Source of the DNA: Holacanthus passer
Taxonomy: Eukaryota > Chordata > Actinopteri > Pomacanthidae
DNA: 64,000 nucleotides
Direction of reading: 5' to 3'
Assembly (NCBI GenBank): GCA_025331565.1
Contig: JAFREQ010000181.1
Coordinates: 248,001-312,000 of the forward strand
Shown here: positions 12,801 to 25,800 of the stretch, in pieces
How the letters are laid out: each line of letters opens with the position of its first letter
How positions within the stretch are numbered: the first letter of the stretch is position 1
Program-made: the position numbers and the translations under genes
Notes under the pieces: generated by a model
Database searches by the model: none
Told to the model about the DNA's origin: nothing
What the model saw: the letters and a program-made list of their open reading frames with translations, nothing else

Positions 12801-15800
12801 TATTGAATTAGCTGTGGCTCATCTAACAAATTCACATTACAGCTTATTATAGAGTTCTCTGTATACTATGTTGAATAATTAACCCTGCATTTATTAAGAT
12901 TAAGTTCCAATCATGAATATTAGATGGCAAAATTGGACAGGATAATCTGTTCTCACTCTGAACACCAGTTTTGATGAACAAACTCTTCTGGATCCATAAA
13001 TGTATTTATTTATGTATTAACACTGGCCAAAGTGGATGTGTTGCCATGGGAATCAGTGCCAGAATTATAGGCCAAACAGTCACTTTCACACTGGTGAGGT
13101 AAAGACAAAAAACTTAATATAGATGTGTAAAGACTTGTTGAGACCCTTCGGTGGAGGATAAAAGAATACCAGTGTTCAAGTCCCCGAACTTCTGGAATAA
13201 AGTAGTTAACAGAATGTTTCCAATTCATGTTCTAAGGTAACAGATTTTCAACACTGAAGCGATCAGTTAGTCAACTGTTAAAAAATTAATCAACAAAAAA
13301 TTTGATGGTTAATTTATTTATCAATCAGAAATGACAGATATTGTTTGGCTCCAGTGTTTCAAACTTGAGTATGTGCTACTTTTCTTCTGTTTTATACTAC
13401 TGGTCAGACAAAACATTGTTTGAAAACCATTGTTCACTGTTTCCTGACATCTTATTGATCAAATGATTAAAGGATGATGAATCAGAAAGTAATCTAAAGA
13501 ATAATTAATAATTAAAATAAACATAAATTGCAGTCCTAAACCAGTGCTGGTCTAAACTATAATTTTAAGCCAACTTTGGAGAACACATTATGAATAGACA
13601 GTGCTGCTCTTGTCTTATCCACAGTCTGTCTCTCCTCAACACACTACAGCAGGGGACTTGAGGGAGTTTGTGCTTCTTGGTACATAGCCCACATGTTTAC
13701 AGTGAGACTGTTCCTGTGATTAAGGATTAATTAAGTTTAATTAATTAAGAAGGCTTTCGGGAAGAATTAATGTTACTTGGACTGATTCCCCTGGACATAC
13801 ACAGCTGGTGAAATCATTTTCCAGAGAAGAAGTGTTTCACTTCTCCAGCAGAAAGACTGGGCTGTGAATGGAATAACATGCTGGGAGTGAACAGTGCTCC
13901 TGCTGTAATGGACAGAATGAGTTATAGAGTTCCTTAAAAACTTCAGTAAATCTACTGCTATGGCTGTGGTGCACCAGTTTCTGGCCTCTGACATGTCAGC
14001 TAAGCACAAAGCTTTACTGATCCAAAACAGGGATGTGAGTGGTTACTGTGAACAGATAGAAGTCAGCAGTGATTAGTAGCAGTGATTGATCGACTTTCAT
14101 GATGTATCAGAAAGGTGAACAAACAGGGATGAAACTTTTCCTAACTACTAACCCCTTGCTCTAACCCACTCTTTATCCCCAGCCACGTTTGCCTTGGGTG
14201 ATCCACTGTCTCTTGGATTCTGTCTCTCATTTATCTTCTCTACCCTGCTACTTTGCAGTTCGGGTACCCCAGTCCCTGCATTTTTGAAACGTGTTGCTGG
14301 TATCAAATTAGGAATGAGTGTATATTTACAAAAACAACAGAGTTTATCATTTGGAACATTAAATATTGTTTCTATGTATTGTATTCATTTGAATGTAGGT
14401 TGAAAAGAATTAGCAAATCATTGCACTCCTTTTTATTTACGTTTTACACACCGTCGCAACTTTACAGTTGAAATCAGCTTCTGTATTGTTTTGTTCCTCT
14501 GCTTGTTGCTGCTGCTGACCGTTGCGTTTACATTGAAAACAATCTAGGCAGTGGCAACGAAAATTACGTATTATCTTAGTAATGTTTGCTCCACTTACAT
14601 AAGTAGTAAGTAAGTGACATATGCACTGTATGCAATTAAAACCAGTAGTTGCTCTTCACTCAATAACAAGTTTTTCCATTAGTGCCTGCACATTGTTAAC
14701 TTTAAATTTCATGAAATCTTTTTTTTTTTTTTCGAATTAAAGGTGAAACATTAAATGTTTTCAGATGTAGCCTGTTGTCTGTTAAAGGTGCTTTTGTTGC
14801 TTTGCCTCTAGTGCTCATTTTTAATATAACGTAGCATGAGCTGCCATTTAAATGCACCACCTTATTGATTCCTCAGGGGACATTTGATTTGTTGATAAAA
14901 AATAAACTTTGTGACATTTCAGTAATTCTGTCACTTCTGTTCCCACATTCTGTTGCAGCCAAATAAGTGTTGTTAACAGCAAATGTTAACCGAAACAATC
15001 TTTTAGATAGATAGATAAATAGATGTACTTATTTGTGACAAGCCGGGAAATTCTTTTGTTGGAGCAGCTACAGTGAAACGAAAACAGCGCAACACAGCAC
15101 AACACATAATACACTAAACAACGAGACATAAAACAACATACAGTGCAGTCAAAACCAACATACAGTGCAACAAAACAACATACAGTACAACAGTACCTAA
15201 AAACCACTGATCCTATGAGTAATAATGCTGTAGTAGAGGTAGGAATGATGTGCAAGATAATGCAAAATGTTGTGCAGAACATAAAGTGACCAGATTCAGT
15301 GCAAACAGATCAGAAACTATCAGTAAACTACAGCATTGTGAGTCCAGAGAATTCTCTGCCAGACAGAGCTGCAGAGTTAAACAGTCTTATGACTTGTGGC
15401 AGGAAAGATTTCCTGTATCTGTCCTTGTGACAGCGGAGCTGAATCAGTCAATTAGAAACATTAGAAACATTTGATATTGGTGAGTAAACTGTTCACTGTT
15501 AACAACGTATGGAAAAATACAGCAGCTATCCTGCCTTCTTCTGTTTTTGAATGCTATAATTAATGTGTGTGTGCGACTCAGTGTTTCATCATTTGTATGC
15601 AGTTTGTCCTGCTTCAGTGCTGTTATCTTACTCTGAGTGAAGCGGGGAGGGTTATCGTTGACATCAGTGAGGGTGATATTAACCACGGTGGTTCCAGTGA
15701 GCCCTCCTCTCTGTCCAGCCATATCTTTAGCTTCAATCACCACCTGGTAGTGCTCCCTCTGCTCACGGTCCATGTCACCAGGACCCAGGGCTGTCCGGAT

Positions 15801-18800
15801 CACACCTGAACAAAAACAACACATGCTTTTGTTTAAATTCTGCTCGTCCTTTTATGTTTTCTCAATACTTTGCCTTTATCGTCAGCAACTTTGACAGCTC
15901 TTAGTTCTTAGAACACAACCAGAGAACTTTCTGCTCTGTCTGTTCAATGGAAACAAAGACTTGCTAAACAGGTGTATGTGGCTCTTGCTTCTTTTGTAGG
16001 TGGTTGAGAGAAGAACTTCTAGTTCTTTCCAGTTTTTATGTAAAAGAAAAACAGATGTATTGGCTTAAAGAGATATGGAGATTGAGATATGGAGCTGCAA
16101 TAAAGAAGAGGATCGTATTCCCCCCACCTAAGACACTGTCATTCACCCTGTTTAAATTCTGGTGTTGACTCAGAGGTGGATTTGCTCCACAGACAATCTG
16201 ATAAATTTAATCTGATAAAGTGAATATGGAGGAGTAAGATCCAAAAGTGGTACTACTAAGAGAGAAGTGGAATTGAAAGTCACCAATCCAATTGTAAATG
16301 AGTTAGAGCATTTAAGAGCAGCTTCTTGTACGCCTGCTTAATATAGGTTGTGGTTGGAGTTTTAATTTTCTTTTTTCTTCTTTGTCATGATAGAAGTTAA
16401 AGGAACAGTTTAGGATATGTTAATTTGTTGAATCAGATGGAAAGGCTGATATCAGTTTCATGTCTGTATGTCCAGTACAGACATCTGTCTGTGGCATGTT
16501 TGGCCTTGCTTAGCTAAGCCTAGTTTAAAGGAACGTTCTGACATTTACCAAAATGTCAATCTGATTTAATGCAAACTAGCGGTTCTCTAATTGTTCAAAT
16601 TGTACATTCAGTTTAATGTACATTTCTGCAGCACTAATTCCATCACTACAACTCTCACCACTTAGCTGCTCTCACTTTCCGAAATGCTGTTCTCATTCAC
16701 TAATTATTTCAGTTTTACTTTTCCACTGCATTGATACTAAAAAGCACCAATAGTAAACAGGGAACAGAGAAATAAAGTAATCTGAGCACGTTTCAAATAA
16801 AAGCCTTGTTCTCTTTCCAGTGGAGGTAAACAGAACAATAATTTACACATATTCAAGAAGGATTTGGTAGGTAAGATACATTCTCATGTGAACTGGTTAG
16901 GCCTTAAGCTCAACACAAGGAAGGGGATTTAAAGGATGATTCCGTCAAACATACCTGTGTTTGGGTCCACAGAGAAGTACGGGTGTCCCTGGCTGATGCT
17001 GTAGACCAGTTTGGCACTGTTGCCATACATACTGTCATCAGCATCTGTAGCTGTCACCTGGATGACTGATGTACCTGAGAGATACATATTGAAATCACTA
17101 TCACTGATAAACAGCATAAGATCTGGGTAATGACTACAATGTTTTAATTATTTAGAAAAATAATTCCTGCAATGACAAAGTCCAGTGAGAGCTGTCCTTA
17201 CCGATGTCAGACCTCTCAGGTACACTGCCAGTGTAAACTTCTTTGCTGAACTGAGGCTCATTATCGTTGATGTCGTGGAGTTTGACGGTGAACTCGGTTT
17301 CTGGCTCCAGCTTTTGACCTGTCCGTTTGTTGACCACTGTGGCTTTAAGGATATAAAAAGCTTTCTCCTCACGATCCAGGCGACGAGTGGCATGCAGGTC
17401 ACCGTTATTCTCATCAATGACAAAGATCGTGCCAGCCCCCTCCCCAGACAGAACGTACTTGACTAATCCGTTGCCATGATCCTGATCCGACTGGAGCTGC
17501 AGATGGACATATATGAAAGTATGTAATTATCATCTTCTGAATGACAGTTTTAAGAGACTTCAGCAACTAAAAGTTTCAACATACCACATTTCAACAGCAT
17601 TTTAACCATAAAGTAGTATTTCATCTCTTAGAAAAAATGTAAGCCCATTTGGCAGACAGTTATACAGCCCACTTTTCCAGGTACATTATATTGTTTAGGT
17701 AAGTTTCCACGCCAGTCCTTAGAGTAATGGCAGTGCCTTTCATTATGGATCCACTAATCAATGTTCCTTGTATTTACATAGCTAAACATAATTCAAATAC
17801 AACCAGTAATGGCTGGTTGTCCCTGTTTGCTTCAATGGTTCCTGAAACACCAAATGTTAATAACAAATGATAATAAATAATAATGTGTCCATTCATTACT
17901 TTATTTAGATTTACTGAATAAATACATTTATAAATGTATTACCTATTTATCAATTTTCCCCATGTCACATGAGTATTAGGACCACTTTTGGGAAAAGAAA
18001 GTCTGACTTTGACAATGTCACACTTTAAAGACCATTACCATGGCCATCCCTATTGTCTATCAAAAGCAAAATCAGCATTGTTACAGCCCAGCAGAACCTC
18101 TTAGGGGGGAAGGTGAGATGGATGGTTGGGTCAACAAAGATTGTGGTTTGTTTCCTATTGACAGTGAATAATGATTACTTTTAACCATGACCACCATCTA
18201 TTCCAAAGATAAGCCTAGTGATATTCTATATTTCTATTATTGTCAATAAGTCCCAAGTATAGATCCAAACCAACGAATAATTTATCCTACTAACAAGTAT
18301 TGTGCGTGTATCAAAGCATGATATATCTTTTTCCTCTTTGCAGTAGAGCTCCATTGTTTCCAGAACTACTGAAAAACACATCAATGAGCCACACTGTTGC
18401 ACTGGGTGACATGTACCTTCATTACCAGGAACACACAAACTGTAGTTTATTTTGACTCAATTCCACACACACTGTCCTGCTGCCAGAAATACTCACGAGA
18501 GCACCAAATGTGAATTAATCCACCACTGAAAATAGTCCCAAACAAATACACTATTTCCTCCTGTTTCACTAACGTTTGCTAAAAAAACACAGCTGTTTCA
18601 GGAAATTGGCCCTTTTTTGAAAAAAATAAAAATAAAAAATCAAATCATGCATTCTTTGGCATTTTTAAAGATTTATGTTTTCAGTAGGAACCACTGGGCT
18701 TCGCCTGGGACACACAGAGTAGGGAAGTCAGAAACTGTTGAGGGTAACACATTGATGCTTTTGGTCTTTTTAAGGAATTTGTAGACAATAACATAATGCA

Positions 18801-19624
18801 ATACTAAAAGCCTTATTCTTGGCTTGTCGTCAGATTGGAAAGCACTCATATGAGTCAGTATGGAAGGCAACGACTAATTAAGTATTTAGTTGTTTTATTT
18901 GAAAGACTTATTGAATGTGTAAGAACAAGTTTCTTGAACACTGACCTGTACTGTATGTTACATTCAAGTGTGATGGCATTCTACTTCCTTAGTGGACTGA
19001 AATTAATCATTGCAGTGAGATAATACATGCATGTAGAGTACCTCTGGACATTTTTAATTTCCTGTGCCAGTGAAGCACATGTAATTACACATCTCTATTA
19101 CAGTATAAGGAAGAAACAGACATGGTGTTTTAGCCTTGTCAGGTTTACTTCAGTTTGTTTATATTCAAACTGTCGAGTATAGTTTCCTTCTATCTCGTAT
19201 ATGGAAAGAGCTTATTGGTGGTGCATGGATGCAGCAAAAAGAGGATGGACAGGCCAACAGATGATGGTGACAGGTTTATATAAGACAGAAGCAAATAAGA
19301 GCAAAGACAGAAACACAAAAGAAGGACCAAGAGTCAGCTCAAGACTGAGAAACAAAACAAGAATCTTCTGAAGGCAAAAACCCCAGCTGAGAGAGCAGCA
19401 GAAAGCCAGAGTTTGTGTTGTGCCTGAAGGAGTAAACATCTATCGGATCTGCTGTGTGGTCTGCTGCTTTTACTCTGATACCTGCAGCAATAACCCTGCT
19501 CGCTCTCTCTCGCCTCTTGTCTTTGTCTGTATCTCTCGACCTCAAGTGGCTTACTGTTCACCTTTCATCCCTTCATCCCTGCTTCACTCCTTCAGGCCAG
19601 GTGTTAGGGTGAAGCCTTTGATTA

Positions 19625-19678
<54 letters not shown>

Positions 19679-22600
19679 TGAGCCATTATAACTGCTACTT
19701 TTCCCACTACCTGTGGAAGGTATGAGCTACTCACAAATACTGGCTTTGGATAGATTTATGTGAGAGTCTAATATTTTCAGTTTTATAAAACAGCTGATCC
19801 AAATCAAATTTATACATTTATATGTTTTCCACTTATGTGTATGAAGGTTATGATCTGATGACATATGTACCAAAGAACTGAAAACTGAATTTCTTAATTC
19901 ATTGACATGGAGTCATTTTGTAGTACTTTAGTGTACACCCTTATTTGACACCCTTCCCACAATGGTGCAAACCCTGCATTCTGTATGTAACCCACACCCT
20001 AAAAACAGTCAGACTAAGCCTTCCTGCTACCCTGGTCTGTGTTTGGTTGGTAAATATAATTTCTTACAGAGAGGAAAACTTGGAGAATATGCAGCAAACA
20101 TATGAAAGCAGAGCTCCAAAAAGATAGAAAAATGCAAAAGCCAGACAAACACGATGCTGTTATAGTAGTAAATAACAATCTTGAAGATGTCAGTTTTGTT
20201 CCCTTTGGTGGCACCTATGGCGATAAGTGGTAATTGCAGGTTTTTGAAACGTTATTGTCTGTAGTCACTGATCTTTTTTTGTTTGTTTGGACATAGTAAC
20301 CTAGCAGTGGCTGGAAAAAACAGTATGCTGCTTCACACACAGTTGTGATAAGGAGCGAGTCTGTTGCTACACCACTGCTGGGTGATGTGAAAATGCAGTG
20401 CACCGGATAGCACTGGGCTTTCATCAGTGGGCCTTTGTTACCTCATTTGGTGATAGATAGTGACTTAACCGACATTTATCTATTATTACTGTAACCAGCA
20501 GTCTGAATACTAGAGACTGAAGTTCTGACATCAGTTAGCCTGGTCGCTGATTCCCCTCCATTACTAACCATCATCTACATTATATGTTTGCAGCTGTACC
20601 TTCTATCTATCAACCAAAAGCTCCTGAGATCTGACAAGATCCACCAACTGGGGTGCAGAGGCAGTGCCAACAGAGATACTCTTGGATGTGCCCCTGCCTT
20701 CACTTGCAAGACTAGTCTGTTCTACTAAAACCTCAGTAAGAGCTGTCATTCTGCAGCATCTAGCAGGTGAAACACTACAGCTGTACAGGTATGTAAGTGT
20801 ACAGGGCAAATACTGTAGCTGTAACTTGCCCAGTAATAGTTGTATGTTGTATGTGGAATCATGTCACTCATACAAATCATCAAAGGATCACCATTCACTC
20901 ATGCAGTAAAAGAACCTGAATTCAGTTTCATTCATTCAGTGACTTTACATATTAACGAATTTGAAGTTTGTTATGTGGGTTAAAAAGAGTCCTCATGAGC
21001 TGTTATCATAACCAATAACTCAATGACTAGGTCAGCTTCTGAGCTTTCTGTCCTTCACAACTCACTTTCCTACCAATGAGCCTTGATGGAAAACACGAGT
21101 GCTGACTCACAGCTTCTTCTTCTTTCTCTTCAAAAAAAAAAAAAAGCCCAAATCTGCAGACTTGGCCTGTTGGAGTTTTGCTGGGTTGTCAATGAGAGGA
21201 TTTTCCTTTCAACTTAATATCTCTGTTCCCACAGAAGTCCTGTTCCTCTGAACCAAAAAAAGAAAAAAAAGTCCAAGTTCTGCTTTGAACTATTGATGTT
21301 ATTACAATGCAGAAACCCTTTGAAATTTAGCTAAATTCAGCTCTGCTCAGGAAGACTGCTGGTTCCACATACTGTCATAATACATGTGAACTGACCAAAC
21401 ATACTGACAGTTTTGCCGTTCTTCACCTTTTTGGGCATTCATTTTTGCTTGTTTTTCACTTGGTGTCACTGTTACTGTTTAGGTCAACATTGACATTGAG
21501 TTGGTTTTGATTATGTTGGTGAAAACTGTCTAACACAGGGTTTTCTTCCTCCAAAGCAAGACTACGTAATGTTTGTAAGAAGCAAAAACTAAATGTTCCA
21601 AATGTTCACAAATTACAAAATTTAATGTATAAGCAAAAAATGTCTCCATGTTTAATCCAGTAAACACAGTGGTTTAGCTGCCACAGCCTTACTTGGACTC
21701 TATGACCAATAGAATATGGCAACTAGTACTCAATAGGTTAGCTAATATTTTTAAACATTACATAGATATTCCTATATTATGGACATGAGTCAGTTTTTGG
21801 GCTTTATGATGTAAGTTTTAGCGTGAAGCATTATCCCATAACTGTCACTTGTAGTCACAATGCCCTCTGCCGAGCAAAAGTTACATAGTCTTGCATTAAT
21901 TTGTCACCAGTCTGTATCTTGTTTTAAAAAGTCATTATGTTTGCCCTTACTGATTTGGACCAAAGACAAACCCACTGCTGTTTCAACATCCTCTTTATCT
22001 CTACTACTCCCCATTCTACTAATATTTTTCTGCAGCAATTTGGTATTGCAATTCCATAAAATCTTATGAGACAAAGATTAAAAAAAGAATGGTCAAAAGA
22101 TAGATAGATGTGCTTTATTTGTCCCAAACTGGGAAATTCTTTCATCAAATTAAGAGATCTGCCAGTCTGGGATATTGTGACATTTAGTTAACACCAAAAA
22201 CACTGCACTGCAATTCATAACGCAACACATTTGTTTCTTTTATTTGACCATACTTGTCTTGTCAACAACTACATCTTTTAAAGTGACACACATAATTTGT
22301 AATGCACAAATGTTATAAATGTGTAGTCTCCAGGCCTTGCGATAACCCTGGTGACTGACTGTAATTTGAAAAATTTAGGATTATTTTTTTAAATTTATAG
22401 TTCCCCTTTTAATGAAGGATGGTTGCCAAATGAATTACAGAAATTACAGCAGATTTTAGCAACAGTGGCTAAAAATCCTTCTTCTCAAGCATTAAAATCC
22501 TACGTAAATGGAGTGATATAATTGCATGTATCAAGCAAATACTAGAATGCTACACTAAACTGAATTAAATGATTCCTCTGGTGGAGAATAATGATTTTAA

Positions 22601-22765
22601 TAAAACTTTAGTCTCTGGTTAGATCGTACATGCTGTAGCGGTGGATGATGGATGGTTATGGGAACAACTAGACCACTCTAAACAAAATTTTGCACAGCTC
22701 TGAGGAGACTGAGGGATAATTAAACTCTTCCACAATTACACCACTTCCTGGCTCACTGCTGATAA

Positions 22766-22834
<69 letters not shown>

Positions 22835-25800
22835 AAAGGCAACACTGCAAATGTGGAGGGATGGCTCAAACTTCATCTGCCATGTTCTGGTGTATGAACA
22901 AGAATTGTCACTGAGGGCACACAACAACAAAAACAGATGCTGTGTGGTCTGCCTGTGTGGCTGAGTCAAACATATAGCTACTATTTTGTGTCTTCAGAAA
23001 CGTGTAATGAAAACATTTTGAGCCACTATGTTTCATTTTTTCCTTTTTTCAGCTTTTTTTCTCCACCTTTAAGAGGGATAGTTCTGGAAACGGACGTTTT
23101 TTCCTTCACCCATGAGCTAAAGGAATTGTTGAACAGATTGTTGAACAGATGCAGTGATAATGCAGCACAAATGCAGGGTTAGTGTCGCATGAAAACTGTA
23201 TCAGAATTCAACACTCATAATTTTCAAGAGCATTAAGGACAATGTCAAAGTCAAATACATATAGTACCTAATAGCTTTCTCACTATTCATAAAAAATATT
23301 CAACAGTTACTCAGTTGAGAAATTTACATTTTATATACTGATATATTCTGATTCTATGCAGTGTATTTTATCCATATTGCCTACCCCACAGCTTGCCCTC
23401 TATTCAAAGTTATGCTGGTCTGATATTTTACAGACAACACTTTACATAACCACTCTTTAACTATTGTGCAAAGTGAACAATTCATTCAGCACATCACGCC
23501 AAGCCTATTTCATTTATTATTTAACAACGGAGACATCAAATATCAGTATTTACTGTATCATTTCTGTATCAGATATTCTGCTTCCAGCAAGTGGAACAGT
23601 AAGAAAGCTGTACTAAATGTTGCTGTTTCTATCTAGCTGTGAATGGAAAATCAGCTTATATCTTTACTTCTCTTCCTTGAGTCGACCTGCACTGTTTCAC
23701 CTTTTCACTTTCTACCTGTCAATATACTTTCTCTTTCTGCTGCCCCTCACAACTTCTCTTCTTATTGCTGACTTCTTGTTCCCTCGTTTCTTTCCTGTTG
23801 TTCTTTTGTTCTACCTGTCCTCCTCTTCTCAAGTTTTTTTTAAACAACACCTTTTCTGTGCATATTCTCCACATTAACCCCTCCCCCTACCCTTCTGTCC
23901 CTCTCTCCCCCCCTCTCTCATTTTGATCCTTGCTGCCTTTTCTCTCCAGCAGTGTTCAGTCCGATTTGATCTGTCAGTCTGCGGGGCTGCAACACCTCCA
24001 TGCTTTCACCTAACACGAGCTGACGAAGCCTGCGGACATTTCACCACAGCACGTTTCCAGAGCAGAGTCTGCTTTCTGGAGTCCTTATGTGTCCCAGATC
24101 ACTGTCTCCACTACCATATTTCCATCATACTGCTGTCTCTTACAGTTTTCACAATCATCTTCATGGTCTTAGCAGTACGACATTTATTAAGATTCTGCTC
24201 ATTGCTATTTCTAACTTTTATTAAAACTCTGCAGCCTTGGGCCTTACTGCGGTGGTAAGATTCAGAGATCCTGGGCGTTACACTCATTTGGATTATGCTG
24301 TCATTTTTGTGTAATCTTTGTTTAGTGAAGAACAAACATACTGTACCATGTGCTGAGGTAAAAAAAAATACAGACAGACACATTATAGTCTTTACTGCTA
24401 TTGTCACCATAGTTGACAATAAAATCAAGGGAGGCCCTCTTTGTGCAAAGGACAGAGCAAAAATTCGATTCGATTACGATTATTGAGGTCCCGATTTGAT
24501 TATCAACCGATTTTCGATTATTAACGATTCTCGATTACCGATTATTGATTTTTAGGTTGTGATGGGCTGGAGGCTGAGATGTTGACATATAACGTTACAC
24601 CGGCTTATTAAAGTACTGTAACCGGTGCCGAAGCCGGCCGGTACCACCGGGTTAGCCGGCTAGCTCGGTGAGCGTGTTTCATTAAACAGGCTCTGGCCGC
24701 TGCACATACTTGAGGAACTGAGCGCGCGCGTGTGACGTTCAACTTCCGTTGACCACGGGATATCACTTGTACAAAATAAAATAATGCCAAAAATAATCGA
24801 TTTTTGAAAATTTAATAATCGAGTCATACTCGTCCATAACATTATTGCGATTAATCGATAATGGCACCGGCTACGATACTTTAATAAGCTGGTGTAACGT
24901 TATATGTCAACATCTCAGCCTCCAGCCCATCACAATCAGTCAGTTTCTGGATTATAATAAACTTAAAATTTCTATTTTAGCAATACTATAAATATAAATA
25001 ATTACATTTGAGTTGGTGGATCGTCAAATTTTATGTTACTGTTTAGCTTCAATAACCAACTCCAGCTTAACCAATAACAACATCTGGGTTAACGTTATTT
25101 CTGAAAACATTCAGAAATGAGCTGTTAATATTTTGAAGTTACAAAAACTTTACTGCATTTACACACAGTTCAGTTTAACATTACATAACATTAGTTAACA
25201 AACGTGGAGGGTTTTTATTTTCCAATATCAATAGACACCTTTTATTCTAAAGTATTCACACAAATTATATAACTTGTTATTAAGTTTTGACTTCAGCAGC
25301 TTTAATAACTGAAGCTACCAGACGCTCTAGTGTGCCGTGGCACAGTGGTTGAAAAACATTGTACTAGTAAACGAAAAAACGAAAATCAATAATTGGTAAT
25401 CGAGAATCGTTAATCGAGAATCGTTAATAATCAAAAATCGGTTGGTAATCGAATCGGGACCTCAATAATCGTAATTGAATCGAATCGGGAAATCGGACAG
25501 ATTAACCACCCCTACTAATTACTAGATCTCAGTAATTAACTGGATGAGTACAACATAATTATTACTCATAGGAAATATTGATAAAGCTACAAAAATAACA
25601 CCATATTTGTAATAGACCAGAATTATCTTTTAGGTTTTTGATGACCATAGCTGACTCTGCACATGAATGCACCACACACTGACCAAAAGGTCCTCGTGTT
25701 TAGTCTTTTGTGAATACTCCTGGGTTTTGGCTCTCTGACATGGAGCTGGATTGGACTACAATGAACTCAGTTTAGGCCTACCGTTGTTGTGATTTGTTGT

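Larger units (their letters stand above)
6908..15631 (-). other. Cadherin intron between EC2 and EC3 exons (8.7 kb)
   Basis: Bounded by donor GTAAGATA and acceptor TTGTGTTTTCAG. No further exon was recognised. It holds a (GT)21 repeat at 9855, a LINE 3' end at 15.0-15.44 kb, a DNA-transposon remnant at 14.26-14.47 kb and a possible regulatory segment near 9.65-9.85 kb. The remaining stretches (7-9, 10.3-14.2 kb) show nothing I can name. Confidence 0.9.

Noticed and set aside
15004..15025. TAGATAGA repeat as an independent microsatellite
   Set aside because: It is the short tandem tail of the minus-strand LINE 3' end and not a separate locus.
17185..17466. Plus-strand open frame of 93 codons opposite the cadherin EC1 exon (similar ones at 15567, 6679 and 3649)
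   Set aside because: These are antisense shadows of the cadherin exons. The minus-strand frame has the conserved motifs and splice sites.
22668..22969. Val-Cys repeat proteins on the minus strand (also at 19420-19677 and 36199-36399)
   Set aside because: They are translations of CA/TG microsatellites.
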